Virus record (IMG/VR): IMGVR_UViG_3300037587_000140
Span: 1 to 35,592 of that record
Reading direction: 5' to 3' (one strand)
Length of the DNA stretch: 35,592 nt
DNA from: a virus
Position 1 is the stretch's first letter, and each line of letters begins with the position of its first letter. Under the pieces are notes generated by a model, which was not told the origin of the DNA, did not search any database, and saw only the letters and a program-made list of their open reading frames with translations. Below, one piece after another: positions 16,098-23,273 of this stretch. Both the position numbers and the translations under genes were made by a program.

Positions 16098-16444
16098 CGG
16101 CTGTATCGATCGATGTAATCCTGGTCCGTTGGGCCGCCTACATGGTTATAACACCAGACGCCGCCCCCGCGACGATGTGGGAACCAGTATCCGCCACAGT
16201 TGCACGTATCAAAAACCCCCGTCCGCGTCAACCACTCCTTTGTACGGCTCATATCGAGGCGCCAGTCGACCGCGTAGCATTCGCGACACTTGGGCGGCCG
16301 GATATAATCCCACAATTCCCGCTTAAGCGAGCGCCGCGCCCGACACTGGCCGCACCGGTAGTGCTTCCGGGTTCGGGCCTTACCCTTAAGCCGCTGGCAA
16401 TATTCTGCCGCTCGCACTTCCCAGGACCAGTTAATCGCACTCAT
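16094..16444 (-). CDS. Zinc-ribbon protein, unknown role
   Basis: A 116-residue protein with two likely metal sites: C31-x2-C34 with C53-x2-C56, and C81-x-C83 with H90, C98 and H101. The region between (RARRSLKRELWDYIRPP) is basic, as in nucleic-acid-binding zinc ribbons. Proteins of this type are often found beside HNH endonuclease genes in phages, as here, where its start overlaps the HNH stop (ATGA). It is the last gene of the leftward operon and collides with the lysis genes by overlapping stops. Confidence 0.75.
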   Translation of the reverse strand: MSAINWSWEVRAAEYCQRLKGKARTRKHYRCGQCRARRSLKRELWDYIRPPKCRECYAVDWRLDMSRTKEWLTRTGVFDTCNCGGYWFPHRRGGGVWCYNHVGGPTDQDYIDRYSR

Positions 16445-16824
16445 GCGAACAGCTCCAATTGTTTAATTGGGTGGTCGGGCCACCAGGTATTAGACTTCGA
16501 CATGTTGACCGCCGCCGGTAGTACCTGCAGATTCCACGGAACGTGTAGCCCGCACACCAGGGCGTTTTTAAGCGGGACGATATGGTCTACGTGGTCGGTA
16601 GGCCCCGCAGCTCGATATATCGCCGCCATGGTCCCCAACTGGTCCAAATCTAGCCAGGGCGGGGTAGCCCAGTATAATTTTGTCCAATACGAATAGCTTA
16701 TCCGGAGATTGTATTCGGCGTATTCAATAACGCGACCACGGCGCAACCAGTGCGGCGGCTCCGGGCGGGTGAATCGGTCCGGGCATAAGTCGTGCCGGTA
16801 CGCTAGGCGGAATCGTTCGGCCAT
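16441..16824 (-). CDS. HNH endonuclease
   Basis: The start at 16824 (MAERFRLAYRHD) has GGAAGGAT upstream and gives 127 residues. The HNH core is clear: DHVDHIVPL (D80-H81), then CGLHVPWNLQVL (H94, N98) and NMSKSN (N107, N112). Such single-domain HNH proteins nick or cut DNA. The gene lies in the leftward replication operon rather than near terminase, so a role in replication, recombination or as a free-standing homing-type nuclease is more likely than packaging. Confidence 0.85.
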   Translation of the reverse strand: MAERFRLAYRHDLCPDRFTRPEPPHWLRRGRVIEYAEYNLRISYSYWTKLYWATPPWLDLDQLGTMAAIYRAAGPTDHVDHIVPLKNALVCGLHVPWNLQVLPAAVNMSKSNTWWPDHPIKQLELFA

Positions 16825-16828
16825 GTGG

Positions 16829-17107
16829 TTATCCTTCCCGGTAGCGCAGCAGTTGCAGCGCCTTGTTAATGACCCAGCTATCCCGGGGTAGGTGGCAGCC
16901 GGTGGAGCCGTTCCAGTCCCGGAACGCGTCGTCGTACCAACCGTGCTGCCACCCATGGACCGCCTGTAAATCCCGCAGCTCGTTGGCCCATTTTTGCCAA
17001 GTGTGATCCGAAACTACCGAGTCGTCGAGGTGGTAATAAATAAAGGAATGTACGAGCATTTGGGACCGGCGTTGCTTGATCCGCTCGGTCGGGGTTTGGC
17101 TAACCAT
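16829..17107 (-). CDS. DNA ligase LigA-related small protein
   Basis: A 92-residue protein started at 17107 (MVSQTPTERIKQRRS). The segment MLVHSFIYYHLDDSVVSDHT, followed by WQKWANELRDLQ, resembles the N-terminal adenylation-adjacent (Ia) helices of NAD-dependent ligases (the Y-Y...S-D pattern). Stand-alone versions are frequent in phages and often named LigA-related, but they lack the catalytic lysine domain. It should therefore not be a ligase. A GGAGA site precedes the start. Function unknown; location in the replication operon suggests DNA metabolism. Confidence 0.65.
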   Translation of the reverse strand: MVSQTPTERIKQRRSQMLVHSFIYYHLDDSVVSDHTWQKWANELRDLQAVHGWQHGWYDDAFRDWNGSTGCHLPRDSWVINKALQLLRYREG

Positions 17108-17111
17108 AGCG

Positions 17112-17381
17112 CTAGTCTCCCTTGGCGTCCCGCGCTTCCCCATAGAGATCCCCCGCAATTCGCGTGATGGATTCTGCCGAGATAACCCCAGTCTCATAGA
17201 GGACGTCGAGGAGGCGTCCAACGCATTCGCGGGTAGCTTCTACCCTTTGGGCTTGATCGACGGCGTCGCTATCTCGAAGGTCGTCCTCGTTTAAGCGTAG
17301 CTCCCGTTTGACCAACTCCCCCGCCGAAATTCGAATGAATTTGGCGGCATACAGGCCCTTATATTCCAGTTGCTTAGTCAT
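17112..17381 (-). CDS. Hypothetical protein of the replication operon
   Basis: ATG at 17381 with GGAAGGAT upstream gives 89 residues (start MTKQLEYKGLYAAKFIRI). It is helical and charged (ELRLNEDDLRDSDAVDQAQR) with no recognised motif. It is four bases from the polymerase stop and four from the next start, so it belongs to the same message. The start was moved from upstream in-frame codons because those lie inside the polymerase gene and lack a ribosome-binding site. Confidence 0.65.
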   Translation of the reverse strand: MTKQLEYKGLYAAKFIRISAGELVKRELRLNEDDLRDSDAVDQAQRVEATRECVGRLLDVLYETGVISAESITRIAGDLYGEARDAKGD

Positions 17382-17385
17382 AGCG

Positions 17386-19647
17386 TTAATCCTTCCGGTA
17401 ACGGTTACCGCGCCAGCCGCCGGCCGCGCGTACGGGCCAGCCCTCGGCCCAGGCGGGCATAATTTGCATAATACGCTCGAACTCTTCGACACTGCCAAAC
17501 CCGAGCGGAACTTCGGCGGCTAGTTCGTCGTGGACTCGTAGCACAATAGGGTAGCCGGCCCGTTCCAGGTTAATAACAGACTCGCGCATAATGTCGCGGG
17601 CCGTCGCCTGGATAACGTTTTCCGCCAGGCGACCGCCATAAGTCTGCAGCCGTACCCAGCCTATCGGCCCCATTTTGGGGTTAGAGTTATAACCCTCGAA
17701 TGTTAGCTCGAGCTGGCCATCCCAGCGGGTAGACGGGGCTAACCGGGGGCGATGGTAGGTAAGCAGGCGCCCCGAAGGCAGCCGGCAGAATAGGGCGTCG
17801 TCTTTAACGCCGAAGGAAATTAAACCGTACTCGTAACACTGGCCCGGGTCCTGGACGGCGGCAATGGCGGCGCCTTCCAGTCCGAATAGCTCGTGTCGGT
17901 CCGGGTTCCAGGGCTTACCGCGTACCTGGCCGCCCCAGAGCTCGACGATACCCGGGGACGCTTCCCGCCAAGCGTTAATAATCGCCTTAACTTCGTCGTC
18001 GGTAAAGTTGCCCGACTTATCGAATTGGCGCCAGGCGCCTATCCAACCGCCGAAGCCGAGCCCCAGTTCCGCAGGCTTGCCGTACTTCTGCCGGTCCGAA
18101 TGCTTTTCGCCGTGTTCGGCGTAGTAGGCCGCGTACTCTTCGGCCGTCGTGCCTGTAATCCCCGACGCCGACTCGAGGTAGATATCTTTTTTATCGCGGA
18201 AGGCCTGGATACGCCACTCTTCGCCAGCCAGGACCGCGGTAACCACAGCTTCGATACTGGAAAAGTCGGAGCATAGCAGCTCATGGCCGGGCGCCGCGGT
18301 GAACAGCCCGCGGATACAACCGGATAAAGTTAGGAGGGCATTACCGAAAACCTGCTCTACGGCGTCCAGGCTGCCGGTACGGACTACCTCGAGGGCGTGG
18401 TCTACCGCTTTCCAGGACCAACCGACGACGTCGCCGCTATAGAGGGTATCCGCGCCGCAGTGGGGGCAGGCGGCCAAGTGCGCGCCGTAGGGCTTTTCGC
18501 AGGTCATATCCCCGCACCAACGCAGCTTAGGCCCGGCTTTCGTTAGGTTCTGGGGCTGGATATCCGCCCCGCCGTCGCGTCCGGTCCTAGCCCGATGGTA
18601 GACGAACATGTCGCAGGCCCGGCCGTCGCGGGTCGCCATGCGTTGCATCGCGTAGAGTTTTTTAACGCCGGCCGAGCCGACTAGCTGGCGTATTTCCATA
18701 GCCCTACGGGCCGGGGCGGGGATATCGTCGCGCGCCAGGGCTGCCGTAACCGCTTCGTCGTCGAGCGCGGACATATGAACGCCGAACGCCCCTAGCCAAC
18801 CGGTTAGCTTCTGTACTTCCGACGCGCGGCTTACGGTACCGTTGGTAAGGGCGACCAGCTCGGCGTTATAGCGTTCGAGGGCTTCGTCGAGTATCGCGAC
18901 CCCGGCGTTAACCGATTGCATATCTAAGGCGATACCGCGGATATTCATAGCCTGAGTACAGAGCCAGAAATCTAACTCTTCGGGGGGTAAATCCGGGATT
19001 AGGGCGGAGACGGCCGACTCGGCTTTAATGTCGCCGATGTTATAGGTATACAGGTTCGCAGCGTCCGCCGGGTCCTCTTCGGGCCGTATGCGCGTCCGCG
19101 GGTCTTTCTTCGTGGGCTTCCGGGGACAGCTAAACTTATCGATAAGCCGTTTACCGTCCTTAAGTTTCTGGTCCGCGACTTCGGTAACTTCCGCAGCTTT
19201 CGCCAGGGCGCCCGGTAACGCGTAGGCCCGGGCTTTTGCCATGGCGTCGCGTAGTTGCCAGAACGGAAGGTCCGGCCAGCCCATACGGGCGACGCAGACG
19301 TCCCGCCAGATACGCCACTCAAAGGAACAGTTCCAGGCCTCAATAAGACCGCCGGCGGCAATATGGGCGAACAGTTCTTCCGGAGGGGGCATGCACGGAA
19401 GCCACAAACGGGGGCCTAGTCCGTCCTTAAGATCGTACGCCAGACTTAAAACTTCGGTCGTAGGGTGCTCGGCATACACGGCGGCGCCGACCGCGAAGAG
19501 GCCCTTACGCGTAGCGCCTTTCGGGGCTACCCACTTCCGGCCGTCCTCCTTCCAAACGAAGCCCGCTTCGCTAAAAGTCTCGAAGTCGAAGTCCGGGAGG
19601 ACCGTAGAGAAGCCGCAGCCGGCGGGGACCTGGGTACCTGCCCGCAT
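17386..19647 (-). CDS. Family A DNA polymerase with 3'-5' exonuclease
   Basis: A 753-residue replicative polymerase. The exonuclease domain has motif I DFETFS (D21, E23), a motif II-like WNCSFEW (N106) and motif III YNIGD (Y202, D206). The polymerase domain has motif A SDFSSIEA (D461), motif B RQKYGKPAELGLGFGG (R519-K524) and motif C HDE (706-708). There is no 5' nuclease domain. Between exonuclease and fingers lies an inserted four-cysteine cluster (C378, C383, C394, C397) that should bind zinc. It copies the phage genome, with the helicase, primase-helicase and ssDNA-binding-like protein encoded nearby. Catalytic residues are all present, so it should be active. Confidence 0.92.
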   Translation of the reverse strand: MRAGTQVPAGCGFSTVLPDFDFETFSEAGFVWKEDGRKWVAPKGATRKGLFAVGAAVYAEHPTTEVLSLAYDLKDGLGPRLWLPCMPPPEELFAHIAAGGLIEAWNCSFEWRIWRDVCVARMGWPDLPFWQLRDAMAKARAYALPGALAKAAEVTEVADQKLKDGKRLIDKFSCPRKPTKKDPRTRIRPEEDPADAANLYTYNIGDIKAESAVSALIPDLPPEELDFWLCTQAMNIRGIALDMQSVNAGVAILDEALERYNAELVALTNGTVSRASEVQKLTGWLGAFGVHMSALDDEAVTAALARDDIPAPARRAMEIRQLVGSAGVKKLYAMQRMATRDGRACDMFVYHRARTGRDGGADIQPQNLTKAGPKLRWCGDMTCEKPYGAHLAACPHCGADTLYSGDVVGWSWKAVDHALEVVRTGSLDAVEQVFGNALLTLSGCIRGLFTAAPGHELLCSDFSSIEAVVTAVLAGEEWRIQAFRDKKDIYLESASGITGTTAEEYAAYYAEHGEKHSDRQKYGKPAELGLGFGGWIGAWRQFDKSGNFTDDEVKAIINAWREASPGIVELWGGQVRGKPWNPDRHELFGLEGAAIAAVQDPGQCYEYGLISFGVKDDALFCRLPSGRLLTYHRPRLAPSTRWDGQLELTFEGYNSNPKMGPIGWVRLQTYGGRLAENVIQATARDIMRESVINLERAGYPIVLRVHDELAAEVPLGFGSVEEFERIMQIMPAWAEGWPVRAAGGWRGNRYRKD

Positions 19648-19648
19648 G

Positions 19649-19903
19649 TTATAGACCCTCGCGGTTTATCGTTTCCGCCGTTAACGCCTGGGGAGGTCCC
19701 CAGATAAAGCTAATAGCCGCACCGGTCGCGCGGATCTTTTTAACGAACCCCAGGTTAGGGATATCTAAAATATACTTCGCGTTTTTGGCCGCTCTCGGGG
19801 CGGAACTCTTTGAACGAGTTTTAATGAGCTGGTCGTTATGCGAGAGGATTAAATCGCCCCGAAAGTCGACCGCCTGTTTACCGTCTAACTTGTGGAAATA
19901 CAT
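19649..19903 (-). CDS. Small hypothetical protein before polymerase
   Basis: An 84-residue basic protein (start MYFHKLDGKQAVDFRGDLIL) ending one base before the polymerase start codon. It has TRSKSSAPRAAKNAKYIL, a basic segment, then a short hydrophobic strand (GAAISFIWG). No family recognised. TAAGGTG lies upstream of the start. The tight spacing supports co-translation with the polymerase. Confidence 0.6.
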   Translation of the reverse strand: MYFHKLDGKQAVDFRGDLILSHNDQLIKTRSKSSAPRAAKNAKYILDIPNLGFVKKIRATGAAISFIWGPPQALTAETINREGL

Positions 19904-19953
19904 ATCGGCACCTTACCGACCCGCCGAAGCGGGCCGTACCTGCAGGGAAGGGA

Positions 19954-20868
19954 TTAAGCGCGAGGTAGCGCCGCGATTGCTTCCGGGGTGTAGCCCGCCG
20001 TAGCCAGTTGGGCCGCGGTATACGGGCCGGCACCTGTGGGGTCCAGGTACATCGGTTCGGCAGCGACCGGGGTAAGGAAGTCCGCCGCGGGCGCTACCGG
20101 AGCAGCAGCAACCGGAGCAGCAGCAACCGGAGCAGCAGCAACCGGAGCAGCAGCAACCGGAGCAGCAGCAACCGGAGCAGCAGCAACCGGAGCGGCGCCC
20201 GGGGCCGCCAACGGTGTAGCCGGGGCTATCGGGGTGGCACTCGCACCGGCGGGCAATGCTGCAGCAGGAGCCGCACCGAATACCGCCGCGCCGTCTGGGC
20301 CGCTAACGATCTCTTCGCCGTACCCGACCAGCTCCACCATGGAATGGTTAAGGAAGATACCGGGTTGTTGTTGCGAACCGTTGCCCTTAACGCTGCCGGA
20401 AATCCGGACGTAGTAACCGCGCTTAATGCCGTTCGGGTCGACGATTACCGCCTCGCCGTTCCGGGTATAGCATTTAGGGGCGAACCCGCCGGAAAAGCTG
20501 AGTACCCAGTGGCCAGCGAACCCTTCGCGGTCACAGGGCTTGTTGCCCTTAGTATTCGGGACCTGGCTATCGCCGTCGATAATCTTAAAGGCGAACTTCG
20601 GGCTAATACAGTTACCCGCCGCGTCGAACAGGCCCGGGAAGGAAGCGCGCGCCGTGGCGTGGACCTTATCCCACACTTCGGGGCCGTAGGTCGGGTCGGT
20701 TTTCGGAATAGCCAGCCCCATGTAGTAATCTACTCGCGGCTGGCCAGCGTTCGGGCCGTTCTTAATAATGAGCGGGTTACCTTCCGCGTCCGTAGTTTGA
20801 GGGGTGAAACAGTCGCCCATTACCAGACGACCTACGGGGGTTAGAATCTGTAGTCCTTGTTCGCTCAT
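19954..20868 (-). CDS. Putative ssDNA-binding protein (DUF2815-like) with PVAAA repeats
   Basis: A 304-residue protein. The first ~200 residues fit the phage DUF2815/single-strand-binding group found with this type of polymerase and DUF2800 nuclease: LTPVGRLVMGDCF, YYMGLAIPKTDPTYG, FAFKIIDGDSQ, GHWVLSFSGGFAPKCY, GIKRGYYVRISGSVKGNGSQ and IFLNHSMVELVGYG. A Pro/Ala linker with six exact PVAAA units (residues ~228-258) leads to a C-terminal ~25-residue tip with YTAAQLATAGYTPEAI, which may dock partner proteins as SSB tips do. The start overlaps the nuclease stop by 4 bp. SSB role is inferred. Confidence 0.75.
   Translation of the reverse strand: MSEQGLQILTPVGRLVMGDCFTPQTTDAEGNPLIIKNGPNAGQPRVDYYMGLAIPKTDPTYGPEVWDKVHATARASFPGLFDAAGNCISPKFAFKIIDGDSQVPNTKGNKPCDREGFAGHWVLSFSGGFAPKCYTRNGEAVIVDPNGIKRGYYVRISGSVKGNGSQQQPGIFLNHSMVELVGYGEEIVSGPDGAAVFGAAPAAALPAGASATPIAPATPLAAPGAAPVAAAPVAAAPVAAAPVAAAPVAAAPVAAAPVAPAADFLTPVAAEPMYLDPTGAGPYTAAQLATAGYTPEAIAALPRA
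20096..20197. repeat. 15-bp tandem repeat in the ssDNA-binding-like gene
   Basis: Six perfect copies of ACCGGAGCAGCAGCA run from 20096 to 20185, followed by a partly changed seventh copy to 20197. The unit is 15 bp, so gain or loss of copies keeps the frame and changes the PVAAA linker length by five residues. The exact identity of the copies points to recent slippage or unequal exchange. Confidence 0.9.
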
Positions 20869-22025
20869 TTTGAAAATACCTGTTTAGCTTTGTTGCCGTT
20901 ATCCGGGACTACTTTAACCCCGGTTCGTGGTTTTGTACTATATGGCGTAATGACGGCGGCGTCAATACCTAATTCCCTAGCTCTATTCGGAGTAACCGCC
21001 GCTTCCTTCCGTAAGTCCACGCCCATCATATCGCCTAAGCTGAAAATTTCGGGCAGGGGCTTGTCCCACTTCTCGCGGCCGTAAGTCTCTTCGACGCCGT
21101 ACCCGGGGACCCGGCCGCCCTGGCGGACTAGCCCTTCGACCTGGGCGCTATATCCACTTTCCAAGTACTCGAGCTGCTTTCGGGCCCGCGTGATTAACGC
21201 GAGCTGGACGCCTAGCGCCTGGGGGCTCAATTCCACGGGTACCGGTTTAGCCGCAGCCTCGTAGAGTCGGACGCCGCCGGTAAGCGCCGCTTCGCAGGCA
21301 TGGCGCCCCGGGCAGTGCTTACAATGCGGGCCGGAACGGGTCGTCGGGTTCGGTCCGAGGCATTCCTCCGCGCTGCTGCGTAGAATATTGGTATACCCCC
21401 GCAACGTTCCGCCGTCGGTTTTCCACTCCCGGACTGGGCCTTCGCGATGAAACGCGCGGGGCTGGGCGATCCGTAGGTTAATTTTAAGCGTCTGGTCCTG
21501 GATACCCTTAAAGCCGAGCTTATCGACGATACCTTCGGCGTAGTCCAGGGCCTGCCAGTTCTCGTATGCTTCGACCTTTTCGAACCCGAACTTATAGTCC
21601 CAGATAAACAGCTCGTGGGCCTTCGGGTCGTAGGCGTAGCAGTCGCAGGTACCGAAGGCGACCTCGTGGATTCCCGGCATAGGGAACCGCTGTTCGACCT
21701 GCAGGGCGCCGAGTAGGCCGCGCTCCTGGCATACCGCCAGAACGTCCCGGACGTAGACCGCGGCCCCTTCGGCCATTTCTTCGGTAACCACAAGGCCGTT
21801 TTCAGGGCAGACCTGGCCGACAAAGTCGCTAGAGAGTTTAAATTCGACCCCAGGGCGGTAGGAGAGTAACGTCTCCGCGCCTACCCAGTGCGACGCGGAA
21901 CCCTCCGCGGCTTCCGGGGTCGCTTCCGTCTCCGGGTAGAGCTGGGCCATTAAGACCCACCCCCGGCAGCCTTCCGGCGCCCCCCAGATATGCGCCGACG
22001 ACGGCGGTAGTATTGAATGGTCCAT
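20865..22025 (-). CDS. PD-(D/E)XK nuclease, DUF2800 / RecB-Cas4-like
   Basis: A 386-residue protein with the RecB-type nuclease motifs: EGSASHW (E41, H46), FGTCDCYAYD (D128), WDYKFG (D143, K145) and NWQAL (Q158). Four cysteines are placed as in iron-sulfur nucleases of the AddB/Cas4 kind: C20 near the N-terminus and C235-x2-C238-x5-C244 after the catalytic core. It therefore probably binds a 4Fe-4S cluster. Such DUF2800 proteins accompany phage family A polymerases and ssDNA-binding proteins and are thought to process DNA ends for recombination. It overlaps the SSB-like gene by 4 bp. Confidence 0.85.
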   Translation of the reverse strand: MDHSILPPSSAHIWGAPEGCRGWVLMAQLYPETEATPEAAEGSASHWVGAETLLSYRPGVEFKLSSDFVGQVCPENGLVVTEEMAEGAAVYVRDVLAVCQERGLLGALQVEQRFPMPGIHEVAFGTCDCYAYDPKAHELFIWDYKFGFEKVEAYENWQALDYAEGIVDKLGFKGIQDQTLKINLRIAQPRAFHREGPVREWKTDGGTLRGYTNILRSSAEECLGPNPTTRSGPHCKHCPGRHACEAALTGGVRLYEAAAKPVPVELSPQALGVQLALITRARKQLEYLESGYSAQVEGLVRQGGRVPGYGVEETYGREKWDKPLPEIFSLGDMMGVDLRKEAAVTPNRARELGIDAAVITPYSTKPRTGVKVVPDNGNKAKQVFSK

Positions 22026-22026
22026 A

Positions 22027-22995
22027 TTAGACCCCCAGGCCCAGGGCTTCGGCTACGCCCGGAATAAGGTCCGGACGAGCGCCCAACAGCGGGATAGACT
22101 GCAAGCCGACGCCCTGGACGGCCGCCAATAACGTAGCCTGGTCGATGCCTGCAGCGGTAACCGCCGGCATGAGGTCGGCCATAGTCGTAATACTCCCGCC
22201 CGCCCAGCTAGCAGCAGGAGCAGCGGCAGCGGCAGGAGCAGCGGCAGGAGCGGCAGCAGGAGCGGCAGCAGGAGCGGCAGCAGGAGCGGCAGCAGGAGCG
22301 GCCGCAGGTATCGCCATAGCGGCGCGGAGTTCGGCTTCAACTTCCAAGACGTAGGCGTCCCATTGTGCGACGTCCATTTCGGCCGGCTTACGCTTCAATT
22401 TCCAGCCGTGCGGGGCTTTGGCTAGCGCTTTCTTACCGCTACCGTGGATACGATGGTCCCAGGGGATACCGTCCTCCAGTTGGACGCTAGCAGGCGGGGC
22501 AGCAGCCGGAGCAGTAGTCGGAGTTTCCGCAGTCGCAGTCGGGGCAGCGGCAGGAGCAGGGGCCGAGGTCTCGGTCGCCGTAGAACCATCCGGTACCGTC
22601 GCAGTAGCGACAGCATCCTGGGGCTTTGGGTCGACGGGATTCTCCGCGAAGACCGAGCCGTCGGAGATAGTAGCCTCGAGTACCTGTTCGGCTACCGTAC
22701 CCGGCATTTTAACCACGACCCGGCCCGTGTGGGCTTCCCGCTGCTCGGCGGATAACTGGCCGTGCTGGTTGAGCGTAATTTCGGTATCGGTAAAGACGTC
22801 GAGGCCGTCGATATGGCCTAAGAAAGTGCGGTCGGAGTCCAGCAGCGCCGCTACTTCGGCTTCGGCCTCCGCTACGGTCTGGGTCGTCGGGCTCTCGTGG
22901 GTAAGATCTACGGCCAGGCCGTGCAGCATATCGGAAGCGCGGGTTAAGGCGTTATAGTCGTCCAGGGGGACGGTTAGACTAATAGTTTTACTCAT
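22027..22995 (-). CDS. Ala/Pro-rich phage protein with WDxRIH motif
   Basis: A 322-residue protein, the first gene of the leftward operon. It has a folded N-terminus (MSKTISLTVPLDDYNALTRA), a Pro/Ala/Thr-rich linker, then a short conserved block IPWDHRIHGSGKKALAKAPH with WKLKRKP and a helix WDAYVLEVEAELRAAM. This PWD-RIH block occurs in many phage proteins next to recombination or SSB genes. After a second linker of PAAA repeats (~228-263) comes a helical end. The role is unknown; the two linkers suggest a scaffold with several binding modules. No Shine-Dalgarno is strong, but a clear promoter lies 35-60 bp upstream. Confidence 0.7.
   Translation of the reverse strand: MSKTISLTVPLDDYNALTRASDMLHGLAVDLTHESPTTQTVAEAEAEVAALLDSDRTFLGHIDGLDVFTDTEITLNQHGQLSAEQREAHTGRVVVKMPGTVAEQVLEATISDGSVFAENPVDPKPQDAVATATVPDGSTATETSAPAPAAAPTATAETPTTAPAAAPPASVQLEDGIPWDHRIHGSGKKALAKAPHGWKLKRKPAEMDVAQWDAYVLEVEAELRAAMAIPAAAPAAAPAAAPAAAPAAAPAAAPAAAAAPAASWAGGSITTMADLMPAVTAAGIDQATLLAAVQGVGLQSIPLLGARPDLIPGVAEALGLGV
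22247..22306. repeat. 12-bp tandem repeat in the Ala/Pro-rich gene
   Basis: Four perfect copies of GGAGCGGCAGCA lie at 22247-22294 with a changed fifth copy to 22306 and looser copies before (22216-22246). They encode a PAAA linker on the minus strand. As with the 15-bp repeat in the neighbouring gene, copy number can change without loss of frame. Confidence 0.85.
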
Positions 22996-23017
22996 GGTTT
23001 CCGGTCTCTTTTGGTTG

Positions 23018-23046
23018 TTGACGATGGGGATTTTATGCCGTATTGT
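23018..23046 (+). promoter_or_regulatory. Rightward early promoter P1
   Basis: -35 TTGACG (23018-23023), a 17-bp spacer and -10 TATTGT (23041-23046). It would start transcription near 23053 and serve the helicase operon from 23085. It overlaps, head to head, the leftward promoter on the other strand. Confidence 0.75.
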
Positions 23047-23058
23047 TTACGGCGTCAA
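23030..23058 (-). promoter_or_regulatory. Leftward early promoter
   Basis: On the minus strand, -35 TTGACG (complement of 23053-23058), a 17-bp spacer and -10 TAAAAT (complement of 23030-23035). It would transcribe the leftward replication operon starting with the gene at 22995. The two promoters share the DNA between 23030 and 23046, so the polymerase can occupy only one at a time. Confidence 0.75.
23037..23053. promoter_or_regulatory. Palindrome, possible operator
   Basis: GCCGTA (23037-23042) and TACGGC (23048-23053) form a perfect inverted repeat with a 5-bp centre. It covers the rightward -10 and the leftward spacer. A repressor bound here would shut both promoters. No T-run follows, so a terminator is unlikely. 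Confidence 0.5.
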
Positions 23059-23084
23059 TAGGAAATAACAACGGAGTTACAGAA

Positions 23085-23273
23085 ATGCTGCACGATAAGC
23101 CTCTCGCGACGGAAGGGTTGAATAGCTACAGGTATAAAGGGCGTTATGGCTGGATAATGATAGGGGCGCTAGATACTGAAGGCGCGCTTAAGGAGGCCGC
23201 CCGATCCGCGTCCGACTATACGGATATGGATAATCTACAAAAATGGAACGGTACAGAGTACGTCCCCGCATGA
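23085..23273 (+). CDS. Small conserved phage protein, first gene of the rightward operon
   Basis: ATG 23085 with GGAG at 23073-23076 gives 62 residues; an earlier in-frame ATG lies upstream of the predicted transcript start and is rejected. The sequence (LATEGLNSYRYKGRYGWIMI, GALDTEGALKEAARS, NLQKWNGTEYV) belongs to a type of small protein that recurs in phage early operons. The YRYKGRYGWIMIGA core looks like a small beta fold. Its function is not known. The stop overlaps the helicase start (ATGA). Confidence 0.7.
   Translation: MLHDKPLATEGLNSYRYKGRYGWIMIGALDTEGALKEAARSASDYTDMDNLQKWNGTEYVPA

Noticed and set aside
16829-17107. Functional DNA ligase
   Set aside because: Only 92 residues and no KxDG catalytic lysine motif; it resembles just a small N-terminal part of LigA.
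20096-20197. Regular repeats resembling a CRISPR array
   Set aside because: The units are directly adjacent with no spacers and code for a Pro/Ala linker.
20008-20844. Plus-strand frame full of NRSSS repeats over the SSB-like gene
   Set aside because: The repeat arises from reading the 15-bp PVAAA array on the wrong strand; the rest shows no protein-like pattern.
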